64,000 nt of DNA from Candidatus Nitrosacidococcus tergens (lineage in GTDB: Bacteria; Pseudomonadota; Gammaproteobacteria; Nitrosococcales; Nitrosococcaceae). This document shows, piece by piece, positions 54,181-62,541 of this stretch. The stretch's first letter is position 1. Every line of letters begins with the position of its first letter. The stretch covers positions 1,383,001 to 1,447,000 of the forward strand of contig NZ_LR778175.1 of assembly GCF_902810445.1 (NCBI RefSeq), given 5' to 3'. The translations under genes and the position numbers were made by a program. The notes beneath the pieces are model-generated. The model did not search any database. It saw nothing but the letters and a program-made list of their open reading frames with translations, and was not told where the DNA came from.

Positions 54181-55119
54181 ATGCCTTCCGTACATATCCT
54201 AGAAATAAAAGAAGAACAAAAAAATCAAAGAATTGATAACTTCTTAATTACCTATCTTAAGGGTGTCCCTAAAAGTAGGATTTATCGATCCCTAAGAAAA
54301 GGAGAAGTGCGAGTTAATAAGTCTAGGGTAGAGAGCCATTATCGGCTTCAGTATAAAGATCAAGTAAGAATACCTCCTCTAAGGGTATCTACTCCTGATC
54401 AGAAATTAATAATTAGTCATCAGTTATCATTAAGAATACATGATAGCCTACTGCATGAAGATGATAAGCTCATTGTATTAAATAAACCTGCGGGTATCCC
54501 TGTCCATAGTGGAAGTAATATAGCGTATGGAATCATCGAAATACTACGACATTTAAGACCTAATGTTCCTTTTTTAGAATTAGTCCATAGACTCGATCGG
54601 GAAACATCCGGCTGCTTAATGATTGCAAAAACCCGGGATGTGTTACTTACTTTACAAAATATGCAAAAAAATGGATTAATACATAAATCCTATCTTGCTC
54701 TTGTAAAAGGACATTGGCAGAGAAAAAATCAGCATATCAATTTACCTTTATCAAAAAATATACTGCAATCTGGTGAGCGGATTGTTAAGGTGGATCTAGG
54801 AGGGAAACCTGCTTCTAGTCATTTCTACCCTAAAAAATACTATAATAAAGCCACTCTGATCGAAATAGCCTTAGAGACAGGTAGGACTCATCAAATCCGA
54901 GTACATTCATCTTATCTAGGTAACCCTATTGCAGGAGATCAAAAGTATGGAGATCCTGTTTTTAATAAGGAATTAAAAATATTGGGACTTCATCGATTAT
55001 TTTTACACGCACGCCAAGTAGTACTTAATTTTCCTAAGAAGAAAAAACCTATAGAGATAATATCTCCCATTCCTACGGAATTAGATAATTTTTTAAAATC
55101 TTGGTGTGATGAAACATAG
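54181..55119 (+). CDS. rluC: 23S rRNA pseudouridine(955/2504/2580) synthase RluC
   Basis: RluC isomerises uridines 955, 2504 and 2580 of 23S rRNA. The 312-residue protein has an S4 domain (about 15-75, GVPKSRIYRSLRKGEVRVN) and an RluA-type catalytic domain. The active-site motif LVHRLDRETSGCLMIAKT carries the aspartate near residue 140, and TGRTHQIRVHSSYLGNPIAG follows. Length matches RluC (319 in E. coli). Divergence from rne is the classical arrangement and supports RluC over RluD. sppA follows 38 bases downstream. Confidence 0.93.
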   Translation: MPSVHILEIKEEQKNQRIDNFLITYLKGVPKSRIYRSLRKGEVRVNKSRVESHYRLQYKDQVRIPPLRVSTPDQKLIISHQLSLRIHDSLLHEDDKLIVLNKPAGIPVHSGSNIAYGIIEILRHLRPNVPFLELVHRLDRETSGCLMIAKTRDVLLTLQNMQKNGLIHKSYLALVKGHWQRKNQHINLPLSKNILQSGERIVKVDLGGKPASSHFYPKKYYNKATLIEIALETGRTHQIRVHSSYLGNPIAGDQKYGDPVFNKELKILGLHRLFLHARQVVLNFPKKKKPIEIISPIPTELDNFLKSWCDET

Positions 55120-55157
55120 TGTTTACTTTTTCCAAATACCAATTTTAGAGAGGTTTC

Positions 55158-56141
55158 ATGTCTAAAGAAAATTCTTCTATCCCTAGTACCCATCAGCAAT
55201 CTCAAGGAGAGATACTAACTTGGGAGCAAAAAACACTCAAAGAGTTAGCTTTTGCTACCCTGAAAGAACAACAACGAGCTCGGCGTTGGACGATTTTCTT
55301 TAGATTATTCTACCCTACTCTTTTAATTATTTTTCTATTTTCTTACCTTTCAAGTGGCAGTGAAAGTAGCAGCTTAAAAACTTCAAAACCCCATATTGCA
55401 TTGATATCGCTAGATGGAATTATCAGCTCAGGGTTACCTGCTAGTGCAGAGAGTATTAATAAAGGATTACGCACAGCTTTTACCAGTAAAGGAGTTACTG
55501 GGATAATTTTACGCATTAATAGCCCTGGAGGAAGTCCTGTTCAAGCAGGTTATATTAATGATGCAATATATCAGTTACGGGAAAAACATCCTAAAATTCC
55601 CATATATACTGTAATTACAGATATCTGTGCTTCTGGTGGATACTATATTGCGGTGGCCACTGATAAAATCTACGCAGATAAAGCGAGTATGGTCGGTTCT
55701 ATCGGAGTATTGCTTAATAGCTTTGGTTTTGTAGACATCATGAATAAACTAGGAATAGAACGACGGTTATTTACTGCAGGAGATCATAAAGGGTTTTTAG
55801 ATCCATTTTCTCCTACCAAAGAAGAAGAATCCAAACACCTCCAAGGAATGCTAGATAACATCCATCAACAGTTTATTAAAAAAGTCAAAGAAGGGCGTGG
55901 AGATCGGCTTAAAAATAATCCTGATTTATTCAGTGGTTTGATCTGGACTGGGGAGCAAGCTCTTGATTTAGGATTAATTGATGGATTAGGCAATAGTGAG
56001 TATGTTGCTAGGGAGTTTTTAGGCACGGAGAAAATAGTAGATTACACATCTAAACCTGATTTATTAGAGCGACTTGGTCATCAGTTTGGCACTACGCTAA
56101 GCCATGTATTATCTAACTTAGAAACAAACTATCTTCAGTAA
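55158..56141 (+). CDS. sppA: Signal peptide peptidase SppA (S49 family, single-domain form)
   Basis: SppA degrades leftover signal peptides in the inner membrane. This is the short single-domain type (327 residues, versus 618 in E. coli). One transmembrane helix lies near 46-66 (WTIFFRLFYPTLLIIFLFSY). The S49 core has GIILRINSPGGSPVQAGYIN and the nucleophile Ser159 in ICASGGYYIAVA, then ASMVGSIGVLLNSFG. The catalytic lysine lies in the downstream helical region. It follows rluC by 38 bases and precedes a methyltransferase gene by seven, so a three-gene transcript is likely. Confidence 0.94.
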   Translation: MSKENSSIPSTHQQSQGEILTWEQKTLKELAFATLKEQQRARRWTIFFRLFYPTLLIIFLFSYLSSGSESSSLKTSKPHIALISLDGIISSGLPASAESINKGLRTAFTSKGVTGIILRINSPGGSPVQAGYINDAIYQLREKHPKIPIYTVITDICASGGYYIAVATDKIYADKASMVGSIGVLLNSFGFVDIMNKLGIERRLFTAGDHKGFLDPFSPTKEEESKHLQGMLDNIHQQFIKKVKEGRGDRLKNNPDLFSGLIWTGEQALDLGLIDGLGNSEYVAREFLGTEKIVDYTSKPDLLERLGHQFGTTLSHVLSNLETNYLQ

Positions 56142-56148
56142 TAAATTT

Positions 56149-57063
56149 ATGTATGATCAAGATTTAAAGCGAGATCTAATTAGGGTTACTAAAGCAATCC
56201 TGACAAATCAATTTGCACGTTGGGCACCTCGTCTTTATATAAAATATACCAAACAAACAGGTCGAGGATCTAGTGAATCTTCATCTCATGAAGTGGCATG
56301 TTATTTCCAAAATTGCTTTATAGATTATTTTAATGTTTTAGGAATATCTTCGGATGCTATCCCAGCATATCTATCAGGTAAGCATGTATTTGAGTATGGA
56401 CCAGGAGATATCCCTGGAGTAGCTCTACTTATGGTTGCACATGGAGCTGAGCGTGTTACTTGTATTGATCGCTTTCCAATGCTCTCCTTTTCACCTCAAA
56501 ATATTAAAATCATGAATCAGCTTATGGCTGATATGAGTGGGGAGGTATTGCAAAGAGCAAAGGATTGCTTTTTAGAAAATGGAAATCCGTCTTCCGGTTT
56601 TTCATCTCGCATCCAATATTTAGTACGTCCTAGTGGTCTTTCTGAATTACATGAAGAGGCTGATTTAATTATTTCTCGTGCTGTTTTAGAGCATACAAAT
56701 AATTTATCTGCTAGTTTCACTGATATGTATCAAACCTTACGTAAAGGCGGTATAACGATACATGAGGTAGATCTAAAAAGCCATGGATTACATCGAAAAA
56801 ACCCACTAGATTTCCTAACTTGGCCAAATTATCTTTGGTCATGTATGTATTCTTATAAAGGAGTTCCTAATCGATTACGCATTAATCATTATCGAGAGTG
56901 TATAGCTGCTACAAATTTTAAAACAATTCTAATTCAACCCACCTCTATTGCTAATGAGCAGGATGTAAAATCAATAAGACCATATCTTGCTAAATCATTT
57001 CAGAATATTTCAGAGGAAGATTTATCATGGCTTAGTTTTTGGGTAGTTCTTGAAAAGGTTTAA
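56149..57063 (+). CDS. Class I SAM-dependent methyltransferase
   Basis: This is a 304-residue protein with a class I methyltransferase fold: motif I VFEYGPGDIPGVALLMV near residue 80, motif II RVTCIDRFP near 105, and a later ADLIISRAVLEHTNNLSASF (residues ~165-185), where a catalytic or structural loop is expected. TLRKGGITIHEVDLKSHGL follows. The resemblance is to small-molecule, glycan or lipid methyltransferases (Methyltransf_11/23 type) and not to known rRNA enzymes. The substrate is unknown. It is tightly linked to sppA (seven bases), though conserved synteny with sppA is not something I recall. Confidence 0.85.
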   Translation: MYDQDLKRDLIRVTKAILTNQFARWAPRLYIKYTKQTGRGSSESSSHEVACYFQNCFIDYFNVLGISSDAIPAYLSGKHVFEYGPGDIPGVALLMVAHGAERVTCIDRFPMLSFSPQNIKIMNQLMADMSGEVLQRAKDCFLENGNPSSGFSSRIQYLVRPSGLSELHEEADLIISRAVLEHTNNLSASFTDMYQTLRKGGITIHEVDLKSHGLHRKNPLDFLTWPNYLWSCMYSYKGVPNRLRINHYRECIAATNFKTILIQPTSIANEQDVKSIRPYLAKSFQNISEEDLSWLSFWVVLEKV

Positions 57064-57085
57064 CATACACATTTAATTTCACAAA

Positions 57086-58351
57086 CTACACACTAACTAT
57101 AAATAATTTATTAAGCTTTTTGGGTACAAAAATTCTCTTAAGTTGCGCATAATCTGGTAACCCATCCTTATAGGGGGGATAATCCTCTCCATAAATTAAT
57201 GGTAAAAGATAAGTGCGTGCTTTTTCTGTAATACCAAATCCATCTGGAGTAATAAAGGTTAGCGGAAATTTTTTCTCAATATTAGCTACGTTTTTTAGGG
57301 GTGTTTTCCCAATCTCCCAGCGATAAGGGTTGTTAGAAGTACGGACAATAGTCGGCATAATTGCGTTTTCACCTTTTATTGCAAATTCAACTGCAGCTTT
57401 TCCTACCTCATAGGCTTGTTCCACATCCGTTTGAGATGCAATATGTCGTGCTGATCGTTGTAAGTAATCAGCAACTGCCCAGTGATATTTGTACCCTAGT
57501 TTTTCCTGTACCATATTTGCAATAACAGGGGCTAACCCCCCTAGTTGGACATGACCAAAGGAATCATGTTTACTGGTTGCTGATAAAAATTCTCCTTTAT
57601 CATTGCGTACCCCTTCTGAAGCTACAATCATGCAATATCCACAGTTTTTTACGCAATCATCGATTTTCTTAAAAAATTGCTCAGGTTGAAATGGAATTTC
57701 TGGAAATAAAATAATATGAGGAGAATCTTTTGGATTTTTCTTTCCTAGCCCTCCTGCTGCTGCAATCCAACCTGCATGACGACCCATAACTTCTAAAATA
57801 AATACTTTAGTTGAAGTTAGTGCCATGGAAGCTACGTCCAACGCTGCTTCCTGTGTAGATAAAGCTACGTATTTAGCAACAGAGCCAAATCCAGGACAAT
57901 TATCTGTAACTGCTAAGTCGTTATCGATAGTTTTGGGAATACCAATACAAATAATAGGATATCCTAACTGATCCCCAACCTGAGAAACTTTATAGGCGGT
58001 ATCTTGAGAATCTCCCCCTCCATTATAGAAAAAATAACCAATATTATGAGCTTTAAATACCTCAATTAAGTGTTCATACTCTGCTTTATTCTCTGTTAAC
58101 CCCTTGAGCTTATAGCGACAAGAACCAAACGCTCCACCAGGGGTATTGCGTAGGGCAGCAATAGTTTGATCTGATTCTTGGCTGGTATCGATAAGATCTT
58201 CGGTTAAAGCACCAATAATCCCATTATGTCCTGCATACATCTCACCGATTTGTTGTGGATATTTCCGTGCTGTTTCAATTACCCCACAGGCTGAAGCGTT
58301 AATTACTGCAGTTACACCTCCAGATTGAGCATAAAATGCGTTTTTTATCAT
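57086..58351 (-). CDS. Pyrophosphate-dependent 6-phosphofructokinase
   Basis: This enzyme interconverts fructose 6-phosphate and fructose 1,6-bisphosphate using pyrophosphate instead of ATP, so it works in both directions. The 421-residue protein has AQSGGVTAVINASACGV at the N-terminus and FFYNGGGDSQDTAYKVSQ near residue 108. In that motif the Gly-Gly-Asp is the PPi-specific pattern, where ATP enzymes carry GGD with a Gly at the following position. IGIPKTIDNDLAVTDNCPGF and EVMGRHAGWIAAAGG are also present. PPi-PFKs are common in methane and ammonia oxidisers, which supports the lineage guess. It is divergent from adk. Confidence 0.92.
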   Translation of the reverse strand: MIKNAFYAQSGGVTAVINASACGVIETARKYPQQIGEMYAGHNGIIGALTEDLIDTSQESDQTIAALRNTPGGAFGSCRYKLKGLTENKAEYEHLIEVFKAHNIGYFFYNGGGDSQDTAYKVSQVGDQLGYPIICIGIPKTIDNDLAVTDNCPGFGSVAKYVALSTQEAALDVASMALTSTKVFILEVMGRHAGWIAAAGGLGKKNPKDSPHIILFPEIPFQPEQFFKKIDDCVKNCGYCMIVASEGVRNDKGEFLSATSKHDSFGHVQLGGLAPVIANMVQEKLGYKYHWAVADYLQRSARHIASQTDVEQAYEVGKAAVEFAIKGENAIMPTIVRTSNNPYRWEIGKTPLKNVANIEKKFPLTFITPDGFGITEKARTYLLPLIYGEDYPPYKDGLPDYAQLKRIFVPKKLNKLFIVSV

Positions 58352-58488
58352 TTATAAATCCTCCAAGCTACTGTATAAAGTAATTGACACTCTTTGTCTT
58401 CCAAGATAGCGTAGCAATAGTTTTGAAAAATTTCTAATAATTTACATAATCAATATAATTTATTTGCATTAATTGAGGTGAGCCCATA

Positions 58489-59139
58489 ATGAGAATAGTA
58501 TTACTAGGCGCCCCCGGTTCAGGAAAAGGAACTCAAGGAAAATTATTATCTGAAAAATACAATATTCCTCAAATTTCTACTGGGGATTTATTGCGGGCTG
58601 CAGTAGCTGCTAATAGTCCTTTAGGACAACAGGCTAAAGCAGCGATAAACGCTGGGGCATTAGTTTCTGATGAATTAGTAACACAAATTGTTGCTGAGCG
58701 ACTTACTCAAGCTGATGCAAGAAGGGGTTATATTCTTGATGGATTTCCTAGAAACTTACCACAAGCCTATGCTTTAGATGATATTTTAAAAGAGTGGCAA
58801 GAACCATTACAAGCAGTTATTTTGCTTCATGTAGATTTGGAAATGCTGACAAAACGCCTTACTGGCAGGCGTACCTGCAAAGGCTGCGGGATGATTTATA
58901 ATATCTACTATTCTCCGCCTAAACAAGAATCACACTGTGATAAGTGCCATTGCGATGAGTTGATTCAAAGAGCAGACGACAATGAAGAAACGATTAGTAA
59001 TCGTTTAGAAGTATATAAAGTTGAAACAACTACGTTAATTAATTATTACACAGTACAAGATAAATTACATGAAATTGATGGAGATCAGGAAATAGAACAA
59101 ATTACTCAGCAAATTATTAATATTTTAGAGACTATATAG
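58489..59139 (+). CDS. adk: Adenylate kinase with zinc-binding LID
   Basis: Adk interconverts ATP plus AMP with two ADP. The 216-residue protein has the P-loop GAPGSGKGT (7-15), the AMP region ISTGDLLRAAV and DGFPRNLPQA. Its LID domain carries C130-x2-C133 and C150-x2-C153, a zinc-binding arrangement. E. coli and most enteric Adk proteins have lost these four cysteines, so the zinc form is less common in gammaproteobacteria. Length matches the long Adk type. The PfkB-family kinase gene follows 10 bases downstream, probably in the same transcript. Confidence 0.96.
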   Translation: MRIVLLGAPGSGKGTQGKLLSEKYNIPQISTGDLLRAAVAANSPLGQQAKAAINAGALVSDELVTQIVAERLTQADARRGYILDGFPRNLPQAYALDDILKEWQEPLQAVILLHVDLEMLTKRLTGRRTCKGCGMIYNIYYSPPKQESHCDKCHCDELIQRADDNEETISNRLEVYKVETTTLINYYTVQDKLHEIDGDQEIEQITQQIINILETI

Positions 59140-59149
59140 GGTATATAAG

Positions 59150-60028
59150 GTGGCAAACATCTTAGGTGTTGGCAATGCTACTTTAGATATTATTCATGGC
59201 GTAGTTTCTTATCCAGAGGAAGATAATGAAGTAAGAGCCGCTTCCAAAGTATGCTGTAGTGGTGGAAATTGTCTAAATACTTTAACTGTATTAAAGCAGC
59301 TTGGGCATGATTGTACCTTTATTGGAACTTTAGCTAATGATATGGATGGTACCTGTCTTCAGCAAGAAATAAAAATACAGGGAATCAATATTAATCACTG
59401 TCCTATAATATCGGGTAAAACTCCCACTTCTTACATTCTTCTAAGCAAAGATACGGGTGCTCGTACCATTGTTCATTATCGAGATTTACCAGAATTAAGT
59501 TTTGAAGATTTTAATCATATAGACCTCTCGCAGTTTGATTGGCTCCATTTTGAAGGACGTAATTTACCAGAAATATCTAAGATGCTCTCCTTTACTAGAA
59601 CAGAATTTCCAACGCTTCCTTGTTCTATAGAGATTGAAAAGCCAAGAGAAAATATAGAATCTTTATTTTCTCAAGCAGATGTATTATTTTTTTCTCAGCA
59701 CTACTTAACTTATTTAGGTTGTGCTCATCCAGAAGATTTTCTAAATACACTACAAGGGAAATTTCCCCATAGACAAATAGATAAAATTTGTCCTTGGGGT
59801 GATCAAGGGACTTATGGTATGTTTTCTAGTGGGGAGCTTTTTCATGAACCTGCATACGTTCCAAGACAAATAATCGATACCTTAGGGGCAGGAGATACAT
59901 TTAATGCGGGCTATATTCACGCTTGTTTGAATAAATATTCTTTTCCTAAGCGGCTTCATTTTGCTTGTCGAATCGCTGGTGAAAAATGCGGGCAAAAAGG
60001 GTTACATAGCTTAACTAATATAATTTAA
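59150..60028 (+). CDS. PfkB-family sugar kinase (ketohexokinase-like)
   Basis: This is a 292-residue ribokinase-superfamily kinase. The N-terminal signature is GVGNATLDIIHGVV (about residues 6-19), SGGNCLNTLTVLKQLGHD is the substrate-binding loop, and the C-terminal motif TLGAGDTFNAGYIHACLN holds the catalytic Asp (about 249). It resembles animal-type ketohexokinase relatives more than bacterial ribokinase, but the sugar is not determinable. It begins with GTG 59150 immediately after TAAG, 10 bases past adk, so expression may be coupled to adk. A 78-residue unknown gene follows 11 bases on. Confidence 0.87.
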   Translation: MANILGVGNATLDIIHGVVSYPEEDNEVRAASKVCCSGGNCLNTLTVLKQLGHDCTFIGTLANDMDGTCLQQEIKIQGININHCPIISGKTPTSYILLSKDTGARTIVHYRDLPELSFEDFNHIDLSQFDWLHFEGRNLPEISKMLSFTRTEFPTLPCSIEIEKPRENIESLFSQADVLFFSQHYLTYLGCAHPEDFLNTLQGKFPHRQIDKICPWGDQGTYGMFSSGELFHEPAYVPRQIIDTLGAGDTFNAGYIHACLNKYSFPKRLHFACRIAGEKCGQKGLHSLTNII

Positions 60029-60039
60029 GACTTTATTTT

Positions 60040-60276
60040 ATGCGTACTTTTAATGATGATAATGGAGTAGCTTGGCAAGCAGCCCTTCTTGAAGCTTCCT
60101 ATGGAAATATTATGCTGGTTTTTAGTCCCTTGAAGGGAGAAGAGCATAGAAAAAAATTTATGGATACGCCAAACTTAGCGAAAGCAGATCAAGAATTTTT
60201 AAGCTTTAGTGAAGAGGAGCTGCGCACTATGCTAAGAGAATCTACACTATGGGATCCAGCAGCTGGATTAGAGTAG
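60040..60276 (+). CDS. Small conserved-looking protein of unknown function
   Basis: This is a 78-residue soluble protein, with no signal or membrane helix. It starts MRTFNDDNGVAWQAALLEAS, with a strand-turn-strand YGNIMLVFSPLKG, and ends in an acidic helix (FLSFSEEELRTMLRESTLWD). I do not recognise a named family. It is probably real: it lies 11 bases after the PfkB-type kinase with the same strand and codon style, its ATG is the natural start, and the convergent argJ begins only seven bases past its stop. A small regulatory or structural role is possible. Confidence 0.75.
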   Translation: MRTFNDDNGVAWQAALLEASYGNIMLVFSPLKGEEHRKKFMDTPNLAKADQEFLSFSEEELRTMLRESTLWDPAAGLE

Positions 60277-60283
60277 TTATCTT

Positions 60284-61501
60284 TTAACTTCGATATTCTG
60301 CATTAATTTTGACATAATCATAGGAAAAATCGCAGGTCCAAATTTGGCTGCTCATTTTACCTCGACCTAAAACAACTTTAATAGTAATCTCCTCAGCTTT
60401 CATTACCTTTTGACCTTTTTCCTCAGAATATTCTGGATCAATAATCCCTTGACCAATGACACAAAGATCATTTAAATAAAATGAAACTTTATTTACATCT
60501 AAATTTGGAATATCACTACGACCTATAGCGGCAAGAATCCTTCCCCAGTTAGGATCACTAGCAAAAAATGCAGTTTTCACTAAAGGAGAATGGGCAATGG
60601 TGTAAGCTACCTGAGTGCACTCTTGAGTAGTTGCTCCCTCTACTACTTCGATAATAATAAATTTAGTTGCCCCTTCACCATCTCGCACAATAGCTTGTGC
60701 TAAATATTGACAAACTTGTGTGAGCGTTTGCCGAAAAATTATAAAATCTTGACTATCTATCGATTTAATAACGGCAGGCTTCTTTCCAGTAGCAAGAAGT
60801 ACACAAGCATCATTAGTGGAGGTATCTCCATCTACTGTAATCCGATTAAAACTTTCTTCCACAGCTTGATTGAGACAAGTTTGTAGCAAAGATTTTGGAA
60901 TCTTTACATCGGTAGCAAGAAATGCAAGCATGGTAGCCATATCTGGGCGAATCATACCTGACCCTTTAGCGATTCCAGTAATAGTTACTGTATGACCCTG
61001 AAGTGTACATTGAGCTGAAACCCCTTTAGGTACTGTATCAGTCGTCATAATCCCTCGAGCAGCTACTTCCCATCCAGCAGGCGAAAGATTATTCCATAAC
61101 TTTGGTATTCCTGCTTGTATTACTGCAACGGGTAATGGTATACCAATGACTCCTGTGGAGAAAGGTAACACCTGAGTTATTTCTGTATGATCCAACTGAG
61201 CTAAGGTAGTACAACAAGTTTTTGTATCTACTAATCCTTGAGTACCAGTACCTGCATTAGCATTCCCAGAATTAATAAGTAGCAGATGAGGGGAAGTTTG
61301 CGCTAAGTGAGTACGTGCAAGAGTAACAGGAGCCGCACAAAAGGCATTGCGTGTAAATACGGCTGCACAGCTACTTTCCTTTGATGCCTTAATAACTACT
61401 AGATCAAGCCGATTTTGGTATCTAATCCCTGAAGCAATTGCTCCAAGTTCAATACCTTTAATAGGGATCAGTTTTGATAATTGAGAAAGACCAACAGCCA
61501 T
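60284..61501 (-). CDS. argJ: Bifunctional ornithine acetyltransferase/N-acetylglutamate synthase
   Basis: ArgJ recycles the acetyl group of N-acetylornithine onto glutamate, and bifunctional forms also use acetyl-CoA. The 405-residue precursor self-cleaves before the nucleophilic Thr190 in DMATMLAFLATD. Other family marks are LLINSGNANAGTGTQG, TDTVPKGVSAQ and FASDPNWGRILAAIGRS. An ArgA-type synthase (9410-10726) is also present, so the ArgJ here could be a monofunctional acetyl-recycling enzyme with ArgA filling the pool. It follows the DUF2232-like gene and secA on the same strand. Confidence 0.95.
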   Translation of the reverse strand: MAVGLSQLSKLIPIKGIELGAIASGIRYQNRLDLVVIKASKESSCAAVFTRNAFCAAPVTLARTHLAQTSPHLLLINSGNANAGTGTQGLVDTKTCCTTLAQLDHTEITQVLPFSTGVIGIPLPVAVIQAGIPKLWNNLSPAGWEVAARGIMTTDTVPKGVSAQCTLQGHTVTITGIAKGSGMIRPDMATMLAFLATDVKIPKSLLQTCLNQAVEESFNRITVDGDTSTNDACVLLATGKKPAVIKSIDSQDFIIFRQTLTQVCQYLAQAIVRDGEGATKFIIIEVVEGATTQECTQVAYTIAHSPLVKTAFFASDPNWGRILAAIGRSDIPNLDVNKVSFYLNDLCVIGQGIIDPEYSEEKGQKVMKAEEITIKVVLGRGKMSSQIWTCDFSYDYVKINAEYRS

Positions 61502-61538
61502 TAAAGCACTCCTTCAATACCCCAAAGATAGTCACTAA

Positions 61539-62477
61539 CTATGCATGGATATTATCTGAAGAGGAAAATATATTTAAATCTACTAGACTTCTTATTATGC
61601 CTATAAGTGCTACTCCTTTAATAATCAAGGTAGGGGCAGAAAAAAGAGCAATATAGAGGAGAATAAGCCACCAGCCGGATAATTTTTTTGAAGCTAAAAT
61701 AGCATATAAAGCAGCAACACCCTGAAAGAAGTACAACATAATTGCTACCATAAGCAGATCTACCCATACACTTCCAGGCCCTGGTAAAATTTCTACTGTA
61801 ATCAAAATTCCTAAAATAACGATCAACCCTGTAAGAATTCTAGGTAATTTTAGACTTGAAAGTTCAGTACGGAAAGTTGTTGCTTGGTTTAAAAATGACT
61901 GCCATTTCCTAGCCAATAATACAGTACATATTAAGCTGGCTTCAAAAAACATAGCTACAAATCCATCCATAAGTTCTAAAGCTCCTTCATTAACAAATCC
62001 TTGTACAGTAGCACCAGGTACTAAGGAAATATGTTGTTCTAGCCATTTCTTCCACCAAAGAGACATATTATCAGCTACTGAATGAGTACCTACTACAAAA
62101 AGTACTATAAAAAACCCTACGATTAAAAACGTAACGGTAAGAGATCGGCTAGCACGTAATATAAGCATAGAGACAAAATTAGGTAACCATAGTGTAAGTA
62201 AAAGAGGCAAAACCACATCTACCTTATGGGGGCCTAATATGTTAATACTAGAAAAAGCCATAAATAAAGCAATTGCTGCAGCCCCAATACCTACAATCAG
62301 CGCTTCTCTAGTTTTTTTTTCTAGGACAACTAACCCAATAATTGCACCGTGGAGATAAGCAAATAAAGGAAAGAAAAAGGAAAGAGCACCTGCGAGCCCG
62401 CCTATAATAATAGCAAGACTGTTATATTGAATAAGCAGAAAAGTTGCTTCTCTAAGATCAGTGCTAATTTTACTCAT
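61539..62477 (-). CDS. DUF2232-like multi-pass membrane protein
   Basis: This is a 312-residue inner-membrane protein with about eight hydrophobic segments, starting around residue 20 (LAIIIGGLAGALSFFFPLF). The layout and the late segment LPGPGSVWVDLLMVAIMLYF fit the DUF2232 (YybS-like) family, whose members look like substrate-binding S components of transporters; this reading is a recollection and not a proof. It lies between secA (64 bases upstream) and argJ (37 bases downstream), all on the minus strand. Function unknown. Confidence 0.72.
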   Translation of the reverse strand: MSKISTDLREATFLLIQYNSLAIIIGGLAGALSFFFPLFAYLHGAIIGLVVLEKKTREALIVGIGAAAIALFMAFSSINILGPHKVDVVLPLLLTLWLPNFVSMLILRASRSLTVTFLIVGFFIVLFVVGTHSVADNMSLWWKKWLEQHISLVPGATVQGFVNEGALELMDGFVAMFFEASLICTVLLARKWQSFLNQATTFRTELSSLKLPRILTGLIVILGILITVEILPGPGSVWVDLLMVAIMLYFFQGVAALYAILASKKLSGWWLILLYIALFSAPTLIIKGVALIGIIRSLVDLNIFSSSDNIHA

Positions 62478-62541
62478 GGTTAGTCACCTCTAAAGATAAG
62501 GAGCGTATACAAAATTATAGTATTTTACTATGGTAGATAGC

